In this document: piece by piece, positions 24,863 to 34,664 of the stretch | Layout: each line of letters opens with the position of its first letter | How positions within the stretch are numbered: position 1 is the stretch's first letter | NCBI GenBank assembly: GCA_900169235.1 | Contig: FWCC01000041.1 | Location: 1 to 64,000, forward strand | Direction: 5' to 3' | DNA: 64,000 nt | Source: Zarea fungicola | Taxonomy: Eukaryota; Ascomycota; Sordariomycetes; Hypocreales; Cordycipitaceae | Made by a program: the position numbers and the translations under genes | The notes under the pieces: generated by a model | Seen by the model: the letters and a program-made list of their open reading frames with translations, nothing else | The model's database searches: none | What the model was told of the DNA's origin: nothing

Positions 24863-25072
24863 GACTAGATGCCCAATTCCAGAACAGCGAACGATGGTCA
24901 CGATTATAATGTTGGAAAGTCTAGTAGATGTGAATGTTTGGCATAAGATGTTGGTATAAAAACTTCGCCTAGTCTATAGTTGTATATAATTCAACCTAAA
25001 TGAGAAGTGGTAAGAAGGCGTTTAAGGAAAAAAAACCTCAACTGCCTGTCAAGTTTATTTACACCGAAATCC

Positions 25073-25888
25073 TTATTGTAGAGCTTGGCCGCAGCGATCC
25101 CAGTGGCCGCGCAGGGTGATGAGCGAGGTTATCATCATGGCGATGCCGACCTGGCCGGGGTGAACGTTCGTCCATCCACAGACGTTGGCAGGAATAACCA
25201 TATCCAGCATATCATTGACAATCTTGAGGCCCAGTGCTGAAATCTGAGCCTGTGTCGCTTTCGCCACGTCATCTTTGTGCTGTTTGCGCTTCTTCTCCGC
25301 TGCACATTGTTTTGCAAGTTTGTTCGCCTGGCCAGCCTTGTTCCCACCACCGTTCGTCTTCTCATCTTCGGCCTCCTCCTTCTCAGCGCCAAAGTCTGCA
25401 CCCAGCGGCAGTGCCCGCTCCGCAAACAGGCGAAAAATCTTGACGCCGGCACTCAACACCATGGCCAAGAGACCCAAGAACCAAAACACCTGCGCCTGCA
25501 CATTGAGCTCCTTGCTCTGTCGTGGTCCAAATATTGCAATGCCCGTGATGCTCATCATGTCCGGCAGCGTCACCGTCTCAAGCAAGCCAAAAATGCCGAG
25601 CACGGAGCCGGCCAGTACGTCGAGCCAGTCCTCGACGCCCTTGGGCTGTGAGCTTATGTACTGCTTGTAGCTGGACTGGAAGGAGCGCAGGAACCAAAGG
25701 GTACGGATGCTGCGGCGGGTGACATTGAAGAAGTCTTGGAGGGAGACGAGCGTGAGGCGCGTGCTGATGTGCATGGCTGCGCTGGAGGAGGGCTGTAAAA
25801 GCGCAATGAGGCCAGTGTAGGAAGTGAGGATGAGGCCGATTGCCTGGAGAAGGCGCATCATTCGCTCAACCGCGACTTTTAGTTTCAT
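25073..25888 (-). CDS. second PEX11-family protein (PEX11B/C type)
   Basis: Predicted 271-aa single-exon protein of the peroxisomal biogenesis factor 11 family, diverged from the canonical PEX11 at 7276-8110. Family features are SLQDFFNVTRRSIRTLWFLRSFQ, a central membrane segment (GVEDWLDVLAGSVLGIFGLLE), VFWFLGLLAMVLSAGVKIFR, and a C-terminal segment MVIPANVCGWTNVHPGQVGIAMMITSLI. A Lys/Glu-rich loop (about 170-215) separates the halves. The N-terminus is short compared with relatives, and an upstream coding exon may be missing from this model. The start at 25888 is therefore uncertain, while the body of the protein is clear. Confidence 0.8.
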   Translation of the reverse strand: MKLKVAVERMMRLLQAIGLILTSYTGLIALLQPSSSAAMHISTRLTLVSLQDFFNVTRRSIRTLWFLRSFQSSYKQYISSQPKGVEDWLDVLAGSVLGIFGLLETVTLPDMMSITGIAIFGPRQSKELNVQAQVFWFLGLLAMVLSAGVKIFRLFAERALPLGADFGAEKEEAEDEKTNGGGNKAGQANKLAKQCAAEKKRKQHKDDVAKATQAQISALGLKIVNDMLDMVIPANVCGWTNVHPGQVGIAMMITSLITLRGHWDRCGQALQ

Positions 25889-26578
25889 TTAATCATGGCT
25901 GATCAGCATTTTTGGCTTATAGGATATTGAATGGACGGTTGGCCAGAGGCCAGCAACATACAGATGTCCGACCCGAAGGCAATAAATTGGTCGAGACTTG
26001 AGGCCATGTCAGGCTTGTCTAATTCTTGCGTGTGAGAGTGGATCGGAATTTTTGGCAGGACCAAGTATTAGTCTCGAGAAGGAGACTTTGAACTGGGATA
26101 GACAAATCTGTTCCAAGGAGAAATCGGGCAAAGGACATCCGGATTCAACAATTCTGCCTGCCGGCGCTACAGACCCCTGATTTTTAAAGTTAGTAATGGG
26201 CTACGTTCTTACGCTGGCGCGATTTTGGCCCACTTCACAGACACCGCTCCGTATTGAGATCAGTGCAATTGTCTTTTAAGAATGTACTTATTGGGCTGTA
26301 CATGCGAAAGGCTATCATGTATACGTATAATTAACTTGTAGTATTGGCCACTGCTGGCAAACTATGCGCTCGAGGTATTGATACACCAAGAGTTGCAAAC
26401 TTTCAAACCCAAACGCGACCAATAGAGTCATGTAGAAATTGTAAGGAATAACATTGGTGACATAGTAAAATAGATACAACCGCGATAATCTTGCGGATAA
26501 GTCGCACAAAAGGCGCTTCGAGTGTCGCGGAACCTCTAACCTGCGCTCAACAACCCTCTTTTACTCCAACTGATACAA
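25889..26578. other. intergenic
   Basis: Upstream of the second PEX11 gene and 3' of the complex I subunit gene. Only short frames, no recognisable gene. Confidence 0.5.
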
Positions 26579-28177
26579 TTATTGGCCGGGGGACAAAAGC
26601 TTGCCCTCGGCGCGCGCCGTACGCGGCAGGCCACCAGCAAAAGCTTGGCCGCCGCTCTCCTCTGCGAACTTGGCCATACGCGCCTCCAGCTCTGGGCGGA
26701 AGTGGCGGATAAGACCCTGAATGGGCCAGGCGAAAGCCTCTCCCAGGGCTACAAAGAAATTATTATTAATGTGACCAAGAAGGATAGTTTCACGGGAAAA
26801 TGGGGACTTACCACAGATCGTGTGTCCCTCAACCTGCTTGGTGAGCTCCTGAAGCATGTCGATTTCACGCTCGCGACCCTGACCCTTTTCGAATCGTGAC
26901 ATAATCTGCTCCGTCCATTTGCTGCCTTCACGGCAAGGGGTGCACTGGCCGCAAGATTCGTGGCGGTAAAAGTGGCTGAGACGGCTGATGGCACGGACAA
27001 CGTCGGTGCTCTTGTCCATGACGATGACAGCGGCGGTACCGAGACCAGATTGACTATCCTTGAGGGCATCAAAGTCCATCAATTGGTCGTCGCAAATATT
27101 CTTGGGAAGAATGGGTGTGGAGGAGCCACCGGGGATAATGGCAAGAAGGTTGTCCCAGCCACCACGGACACCGCCGCAGTGCTTCTCAATCAGCTCACGG
27201 AGAGGAATAGACATCTCCTCCTCGACAGTGACGGGGTTGTTGACGTGCCCGGAGATACAAAACAGCTTGGTGCCCTGGTTACGCTCGCGGCCAAAGCCGG
27301 CGAACCAGTTGCCGCCACGGCGGCAGATAGTAGGGGCGACAGCAATGGTCTCGACGTTGGCGACTGTAGAGGGGCAGCCGAAGAGACCGACGGCAGCAGG
27401 GAACGGTGGCTTAAGACGGGGCTTGCCAGGCTTGCCTTCGAGAGACTCGATGAGGGACGTCTCCTCACCGCAGACATAGGCACCGGCACCCCGGTGGAGG
27501 TAGACATCAAAGTCGTAGCCAGAATTGCACGCATTTTTACCGATGAGGCCGTCCTTGTAAGCCTCATTGATGGCCGTTTGAAGGACCTGGGCTTCGTAGA
27601 CGAATTCGCCTCGGATATAGATGTACGCAGCGGTCGCGTTCATGGCTCGGCCGGCGACGAGACATCCCTCGATCAGCTTGTGGGGATCCTTGCGCATGAT
27701 TTCGCGATCCTTGCAGGTACCGGGCTCGCCTTCATCGGCATTGACAACAAGATATCGGGGCTTGCTATCCTTGTCCCAGTCCTTGAAGTTCATGAAAGAC
27801 TGAGAATCAATTGGTTAGTTTGACATTGTTGCTGGCCATCTCAACACTGGAGTGGCCGTAAGCTACAAACATACCCATTTCAGACCTGAAGGGAAACCGG
27901 CACCACCACGGCCACGGAGACCAGATGCCTTAACTTCGTTGATGATCCAGTCGTGTCCCTTGAGGATAATTTCCTTTGTCTTGTGCCAATCGCCCATCTT
28001 CTTTGCGCTGGCGAGGTCGGCTGGGTATCGTCCATACAAATTCTGGAAAATACGGTCCTGATCCTTCAGGCCGCCGTAGGTTCGCTTTGGGGTGCCATCC
28101 TGAACGGTGGCCAGTCCTCGTACGGCGGTCCGTGAGGCAGTGACGGCGGCCTTGGGGGCCGCTCTCGTGGACAGCAT
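26579..28177 (-). CDS. NUO51: NADH:ubiquinone oxidoreductase 51-kDa subunit (complex I flavoprotein 1)
   Basis: Mitochondrial complex I subunit carrying FMN, the NADH site and Fe-S cluster N3. Predicted 486 aa. Exons 28177-27875, 27799-26812 and 26748-26579. The ATG at 28177 gives [12 protein letters not shown]..., a normal Arg/Ala-rich presequence. An in-frame ATG at 28264 would add 29 residues without presequence character. FMN/NADH motifs are [29 protein letters not shown] and [19 protein letters not shown]. Cluster N3 ligands are CGQCTPC plus the Cys of HTIC. The last intron (26749-26811) is exactly 63 nt, stop-free in frame, and lies immediately after that last cysteine codon plus one base. 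Mature splicing gives [13 protein letters not shown]. Divergent with the dynactin gene. Confidence 0.96.
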
Positions 28178-28622
28178 GTTGCGAGGCTTCCGTTGACGAT
28201 TTGGGGGTGGAAAGACGTGCTGTGCGCTACTTCGACCAAACGAGCTTCCAACTAATCTGGGCATCAGAAATGCGGGCGTTGTGGTTGGTCAATGCGAGCC
28301 ACAATTATGACTAAGCTTGATTGTTAGTCAGTACACCCGGAGCCATATAATTTACCAGAGGCCAAGAGTACCAGTGAACATTTAACATGAGAGAAACTCT
28401 CCTTGGCCGCTAGGCCGAACTTGGATATTATCTAGGAGCTCCATCTCAACTCTCGCCTTTGTCATAGCTAGCTACTCCAGCGTCGCAATACTCAAACCTT
28501 GTTAATAGTGTATTCTCACCGAAAGCCCCGCTCGATACCGTCTCTTGCACAACATCATATACATTTACCGTTTTTATAGAGTGGATTTTATATAATTTTC
28601 ATATCAAATTTTGGCCATCAGA
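28178..28622. promoter_or_regulatory. shared divergent promoter of complex I 51-kDa and dynactin p27 genes
   Basis: 445 nt separate the two divergent start codons, so the two promoters must share this stretch. No specific motif is claimed. The 28178-28264 part is open in frame with the complex I gene. Confidence 0.45.
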
Positions 28623-29266
28623 ATGTCTAGCAAACGGCACTCGATACTGCCGGCAATCGACCGATCCGGTCCAAAGCCACCCGTCAACTTTTCCTCGTCT
28701 CTTATTATATCTGAAAATGCAATTCTGCAAGGCACACACTCTATAACAATGCAAGCGGAGACGGTGGTTCACCCGCGCTGCCGCTTCGAGTCCAATGAGG
28801 GTAGCATCCTCGTCGGCCGGCGCTGCATCATTCATGAACGAGCTCACATCGGTGCACGACCCGAGAACCCAGCGACGGCCGCCACTGGCGGTGTCGCTGT
28901 AGGCGACTATGTGCAAATAGAGGTCGGCACAATAATAGAGTCAGGCGGCACAGAAGTTGGCGAAGGCACTTTGATTCTAGTGGGGAGCAAAATTGGCAGT
29001 GGCGCAAAGATTGGAAAGGTAGGTGATGAAGCCGCTTCATCCATTTAGCCTGGTCTCGAAACTAACCCGTTAATAAGAATTGCACGATATCTCCAATGTC
29101 AATAGTCTCTCCGGGCACGGTATTACCCGATTATACAGTCGTCTACTCGAATGGCTCTCAGCGAACAGACCAACGAGACGCATCCGATTTGAGAAAACTG
29201 GGAATGGTCAAACAAATAGCGGTCCTTCGAAACATGATACCCAGTAACCCAGACAAGTTTAAATGA
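28623..29266 (+). CDS. DCTN6: dynactin subunit 6 (p27), left-handed beta-helix
   Basis: Subunit of the dynactin pointed-end complex, used by dynein for cargo transport. Predicted 194 aa. Exons 28623-29018 and 29078-29266, phase 0, donor GTAGGT, branch CTAAC, acceptor AAG. Hexapeptide-like turns of a left-handed beta-helix run through the middle (GDYVQIEVGTIIESG, VGEGTLILVGSKIGSGAKIGKNCTISPMSIV). The C-terminus is LRNMIPSNPDKFK. The start is the ATG at 28623. The ATA-rich leader has no other in-frame ATG. Its stop is only 84 nt from the stop of the convergent transhydrogenase gene. Confidence 0.9.
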
Positions 29267-29350
29267 GTTTTAGCCTATACGCACTGCTATTCTCTTGCTA
29301 CTCGCTCCAAATACAGCTCCAACGAATACTCCGGCTGGATTCTTGTACGG

Positions 29351-31059
29351 CTAGTGTGACATGGCATTCGCGAATAGCCTCCTCAGCTGATCTCGCTCGG
29401 TCTCGAGCTCCTTTGCGAGGCCAGGTGCGAGCATCAGCACACGGGCTTGAGGGAGAGTACCCTCAACCAAAGCCTCGATGTGCTCGCTACCAAAGCCAAG
29501 ATCCTTGATACCACTGGGTTGGTCGCCAAGATCGGCCAAAAACTTGGTCAACGCCTCGGCAAGAACCTCGCCGGCGCTCTCTCGCTTAACGTTGGAGATA
29601 TCGACGCCAAAGACCTCGGCGGCGGCTAAATGGCGCTCAGGGTTGGATGCACCGGTGAATCTGAAAACAGCCGGGGCTGAGACGGCGACTGAGACACCGT
29701 GAGGAATCAATGGTTGGGGCAAATCATACCCGGCATGCCTGTATTCAGCTGGGTTCTGGCCAGAAATAGGGTAGGACATGCCTGGATAATAATTAATCAG
29801 ATGTACGTTTTGCAAGCTGCTAGATGGTTCAATAAACTACATACCATGGCAGAGATGAACACCAGCATTTCCAAAGCCAACGCCTGCAAGTGTAGCAGCC
29901 AAGAGCATTTCGCTCTGCGCCTCATAATCCTCCGGGTTCTTGACAGCGCGAGGAAGGTACTTCACTGTGCTGCGGAGAGCATGGAATGAAAAGACATCGG
30001 AGATGGGGTTCGCGCCTTGGTACGCTGGGCGCAAGATTGGGTTCGCAGGGCGCGGCGTTCGCTCATAATATGGTATTGCGGTCCAAGATTCGAGGGAATG
30101 GCACAGCACGTCCAAGCCAGAGCTTGCCATGACAGCCGCAGGCATGGTTCTCGTATTCAGAGGGTCACATATGCCCAGAGTAGGCTTCAGATTGCGGTGA
30201 GCAACACCAGTCTTGGCTTTTTTTGACACGAGGTCGAAAATGGCAGTGCCGGTGGTCTCACTACCAGTGCCAGCCGTTGTCGGAACGGCAATCAGGGGCT
30301 TTAATTGCTTGTCAACAGGACGGCCCTTACCGAGGGGTGCATTGACAAAGTCGAGAAAGTCGGCGTCAGGATAACATGTGTAGAGATTCATGAGCTTTGC
30401 TGTGTCCATGACTGAGCCGCCGCCAACGGCGAGAAAGGCATCTGGTTGGTATGGGCGAGACCACGCGATGGCTTGCTTGACTCTGGAGCGTTGATCATTA
30501 GCGACTAAATTGCATGGATACGTAGTGTAGCATGTTTATAGGTGCGGGGTTGAAACACGTACGAGCTGTCTTTTGGTTCAACACGAACATCGGCAAAGAC
30601 TTCAAAGCTGATACCTTCGCGCGTCAGGCCCTCAATGGCCTGCCTCATGGCATCGAGCTTCTCCACGGTGCGGTCAGTGACGACAGCAACACGCTTGGCA
30701 CCAAGGTTCTTGAAGTCCATGCCGACTTCTTGTGTGACACCGGGACCGAAGCGGATAGAGGAGGCGGCCATCTCGAAGGCATACTCCTTGAGAGTCTCGG
30801 TCTTTGTTGGCGTTGCGTAGCGACGGCGGCCCGCCTGTGTGGCCCTGGGTAACACAGCAGGTCCAGAGTGGTGATAGCCCGGATTGGAATGGCATGGGCA
30901 CGAAGGCGGGTGAGTGTACTGGATGGTGCGGAGGAGGTTGCTGGCACGTAGGGCCGCCTAGTGAAGGGATAAACAGCGCCTCACAGTCAGCAATTGATGA
31001 CGGGTATAGACTATTGGGTGCATGCTCACATTCGGAACGACTCTGATGGGTGCGACCAT
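29351..31059 (-). CDS. mitochondrial hydroxyacid-oxoacid transhydrogenase (iron-type alcohol dehydrogenase family)
   Basis: Probable ADHFE1-type enzyme of mitochondria that oxidises 4-hydroxybutyrate while reducing 2-oxoglutarate. Predicted 497 aa. Four exons: 31059-31030 (only 10 codons), 30957-30563, 30482-29845 and 29781-29351. All junctions are in frame with GT-AG ends. Residues 1-60 are basic and lack acids, as in a mitochondrial presequence. Fe-ADH motifs are FLAVGGGSVMDTAK (nucleotide binding), PTTAGTGSETTG, HRNLKPTLGICDP, SGLDVLCHSLESW and [21 protein letters not shown], the last two carrying metal-binding histidines. The short first exon rests on splice signals and presequence continuity, so it is the least certain part. 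Confidence 0.9.
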
Positions 31060-32691
31060 GATGAATTGATGAGGTTCAATTACTACGTCTAGTCATTCAG
31101 TTGCAAAGGGAATTGTATGCTATGTATTGAATGAAGACAGGTGAGGGGCAACAAGATCGGCTGGGTAGGCACTGGGATGAGCCTCGGGTGTTGCGCCGTA
31201 CCCCGGATTTAATAGGTGGTGCTTGTCGCGGGGTGAACGGAGCCAGCATCGAGGTGGGCTGTTTCGAAGGCCAGTTCATAGGCCAGGTCTTTTCGCATCA
31301 GCAAGCTTCGGATTACTGCTTCTGTGGTTTGGTTTAAATCAGTTCGATTCGATTGATTCGATTCTATTATTAACTATTTTGTTGCTGTCCCTGCATAGCG
31401 TTGCAAATCTTGACAAGTAGTTGTTGTTCCCTTGAGCCGCAGTACATGGCCCCAGGCTGTAGCGGTGGCGGGCCGTAGCACCCGTTATACCCGGCAGGCC
31501 AAGTCAATATATCAAAAATCGCCAATATTCTAAAATCGATACACTCATTTATACTGATGAAAGAAATTTGGGCATTTTCCACCACCATTCCCAACTTTCT
31601 AACATTTTCATCTCCGTACTTGTCACCCGCCCCGTCCAGGAGCATCTCGGGTTGCCTACCCTACAAGACAAGCAAACTCTAGCCCTTGCTTTGCTTTACA
31701 TTTCTGGTAATAAATTTCCTGTGAATGTTTATTGGGGCATATTGGATTCTATGTTTCTCTTGCTCAGATGTTATTATATTATAAAAGTGTGGGTTTTTTG
31801 TACTGGGGTGGGTGTGGAATGAGTCACTTTCAACAAGATGCCGTTATAGCCTTATAAGCGAGAGCTCTTTGTATCAAAAAGTATGAGGAGAGAGCTGATT
31901 TTAAAGGAATATAATAACAACAACAACAACAACAACAGCAACAACAATAATAGTATTGAAAGTAGTAGTAAAAGAATTAAGGTATACTATAAACAATAAG
32001 AAAAATCAATAGCAACTAAAAAGGAGGGGAAAGGGAGAAGGGAAGGTCGGCGATCTTTTATCTGTCGTGGGCGTTGAGTGAGCTATGAGATTTGGGTTGA
32101 ATGATTCATTCGCAACGGCTTAGAATTCATGACAATCTGCTGAAAAATAATTATAGAATGGATAAAAGAAAAAGTCCCTGAAAAAACTCATGGATACTCG
32201 ATAACTCTTTTGCCTCAGGCGTTAGGATACCAAGTGAGTTCTGCAGCAAAGAACCTCTTTCGCGCAGTGAAGATCTAAGCGGTAGGAAACTGATATCCTT
32301 GACGAGGAGATACCCAAAAAGGTGGAAAACCACATATAGTGTCAGGAGAACTTCTCACCGGTTGTATCATTGCAGCTGGAGGCATATAGTTTCCCAGTTA
32401 AACCAGGCTCGCTCGGCCCTCGATTCGGCCGATGCTTCACAACTATCCTCGATTGCAAGGTACTGTACCCGCTGCGTCCGTTAAGTGACTCGTCGCCGAT
32501 AACGAATGACGACGTATACCCGCCACGTTGCCTCCCCCTTCAATTAATCACAGTGAAGTTCTTATAAATTCCAGCAGAATAAAAGCTCGGCGGAAACTAA
32601 AAACTACAATGAATGTTCAAGGCGCTTCCACCGAACACACATCAAAAGTAAATAATACCGGAAATAAGTGCTATAAAGGGTAGCCGTAGTA
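31060..32691. other. divergent intergenic with AAC microsatellite
   Basis: 1.6 kb between the transhydrogenase (-) and the aminopeptidase (+). AT-rich, with GATTC repeats near 31340-31365 and the microsatellite noted separately. No recognisable gene. Confidence 0.5.
31916..31948 (+). repeat. (AAC)n microsatellite, about 11 units with one AGC interruption
   Basis: Direct reading shows consecutive AAC units with one CAG-type interruption followed by AAT units. It is in intergenic DNA. Confidence 0.9.
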
Positions 32692-33882
32692 ATGGCACAA
32701 ATCGAAGCAAGTACTGGCCGAATGAGGATCCGAGAGGCAATCCCGACACTAGCTATGGGTCAATCGAGGCCTGGAAAACACAATTCCATCACAGATGTCC
32801 CGGGTGTACTCGTTAATGTCAAGTCCATTCATTCTGAGGACAAGAATGTCAACACGGGAGTGACAACCATTCTACCGCGGAGAGACTGGCATAAATACAG
32901 CAGTTTCGCAGGCGTGTTCCGATTCAACGGGGCCGGGGAGTTGACAGGATCGCACTGGATGGAAGAGACGGGTTTACTAACCTCGCCAATTGTCCTGACA
33001 TCTACCAGCTCCGTTGGCGATGCTCTCCGGGGTATCCTCGAGTACTGCCACAGATACCACCTTGATGAGGAAGGTGAAATGCCACTATTCATTTTTCCCG
33101 TCGTGGGAGAGACATATGATGGGTTTTTGAGTGAGCAAGGGAGGTTTCCTTTGACCCCTCAACATGTCGTCGACAGCATCAACGATGCAACGTCTGACCC
33201 GGTCCCTGAAGGATGCACAGGTGGCGGAACAGGTATGATCTGCCACAGATTCAAGGCTGGCACTGGATCAAGTAGCAGAATTGTGAAGGGATTCGCTACT
33301 TCCGGAAAGGAGGTTAATTACACGGTCGGTGTGCTTGTGCAGGCCAACTATGGCAGCCAAGATACATTTACTGTCGGGGGAGTTCCCGTCGGCGCCATTC
33401 TCAAGAAAGAGAGAGAGGCAGAAGCAGCTCAAAGACAGCGGGTCGACCCTCCAGGAATAGAGCCCAGGAAAGACGGAAGCATCATTATTATCGTCGCGAC
33501 CGATGCGCCACTGCTCCCAGTGCAGCTACAACGATTGGCTAAGCGCGCCACAGTTGGCCTCGCAAAAGTGGGAGGCTATGGAAACAATACCTCAGGAGAC
33601 ATTTTCCTGGCCTTTTCCACAGCCAACAAGATTCCCTTCCAACAAGCGTCCATGTCAAGCAGCGCTTCCCGCCAGGTTGATCCTTTCCAACCACTCCCGA
33701 TGACAGTGCAGCTAACGGATAACGATTCCATTAACGGACTTTTCGCCGCCGCAGCGGATGCAACTGAAGAAGCTATCTATAATTCAATCTTTATGGCGAC
33801 TACCACAGTTGGATTCAAGGGCAGGAAAGTCGAGGCTCTGGATATTGGAAAGATCAAGGCCATGGTTGAGAAGCGACTGTAA
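32692..33882 (+). CDS. DmpA/BapA-type aminopeptidase, peptidase family S58
   Basis: Predicted 396-aa intronless N-terminal-nucleophile peptidase. Family members are made as proenzymes and self-cleave before a serine that becomes the nucleophile. They release D-amino acids or beta-amino acids from peptides. Visible signatures are NSITDVPGVLV, NTGVTTILPR, FRFNGAGELTGSHWMEETG, GCTGGGTGMICH, VGVLVQANYG (Asn219), and DGSIIIIVATDAPLLP, placing the self-cleavage site between Gly262 and Ser263. Further on, GNNTSGDIFLAFSTAN supplies a second serine (301) 38 residues after the nucleophile. No signal peptide is seen, so a cytosolic role is likely. The natural substrate is unknown. All expected motifs are intact. 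Confidence 0.9.
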   Translation: MAQIEASTGRMRIREAIPTLAMGQSRPGKHNSITDVPGVLVNVKSIHSEDKNVNTGVTTILPRRDWHKYSSFAGVFRFNGAGELTGSHWMEETGLLTSPIVLTSTSSVGDALRGILEYCHRYHLDEEGEMPLFIFPVVGETYDGFLSEQGRFPLTPQHVVDSINDATSDPVPEGCTGGGTGMICHRFKAGTGSSSRIVKGFATSGKEVNYTVGVLVQANYGSQDTFTVGGVPVGAILKKEREAEAAQRQRVDPPGIEPRKDGSIIIIVATDAPLLPVQLQRLAKRATVGLAKVGGYGNNTSGDIFLAFSTANKIPFQQASMSSSASRQVDPFQPLPMTVQLTDNDSINGLFAAAADATEEAIYNSIFMATTTVGFKGRKVEALDIGKIKAMVEKRL

Positions 33883-34664
33883 TTTGGAAGAAACCAAGTG
33901 TCTATTTGCTGAAGACGCAACGAGATTGATGTAAGGAAGTTTCTGAGCGTAACGAATGCTAATTAAAGTGTCAATATCAACTCGAAATCGGGGTTTCTCG
34001 TAAATTCTGCCGCAATGTCCACGTGTTTTGAGGCATAACTGTTTGTGAAGCAGGAGCAAGCCGTTTCAGCCAACGTGTAATAATATGTTCTTGCAAATCA
34101 GATTATCGGGAGACGGAATGCATATGCCCGTGATATTTTGTAAGCGTTGCGCATCTGCCTGAAATGCTGCGTAGCTTGTACTCTTGCTGCTTTTCGAACT
34201 CAATGCAGACTGCGACAACACTTGATAGTAGGCTACTTGAAGTGGAAATTATATATGTGTAGTGAGATGCAAATACAACTTATTCAAGGCAGTAAAAGAC
34301 TGCAGAGCTATAATAGTGTAGAAAAGCCCCAATCAAGGGCTAATAATAGATATTTGTATTATTTTCGGCCAGTAATGTACATTAATATGACGGCTTCGCT
34401 TGCCCCGGTCTAACAAGCACCCTACGTGGTGGTACAGAACTCATGCACCACTTCGCCCACTGAAGCTTCGGACAGCTGCAGATCGTCAACTAAAAGTGAC
34501 CCACCACGACTCTGCTGCACTCCTGAACACCAGCCAGCGACAACACTCCTGCCAACCTCCAAACAACTATTCCCAACATCACACCTCGTGCCGCCGCCGG
34601 CTGCACCAGTATGCTGTGGCATTGCTTCCTCGCCTCTGCTTCATGATAAATTTAGTACCTAGAA
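33883..34664. other. intergenic, SEC3 promoter
   Basis: 3' region of the aminopeptidase and 5' region of SEC3. Frames at 34400-34729 are short and low-complexity. No gene is seen. Confidence 0.5.

Noticed and set aside
26960..27823. 287-aa antisense frame opposite the complex I 51-kDa gene
   Set aside because: Shadow of a strongly conserved coding exon.
28178..28264. Upstream ATG at 28264 as start of the complex I 51-kDa protein
   Set aside because: The ATG at 28177 gives a typical mitochondrial presequence. The extra 29 residues have no presequence character and probably are 5' UTR.
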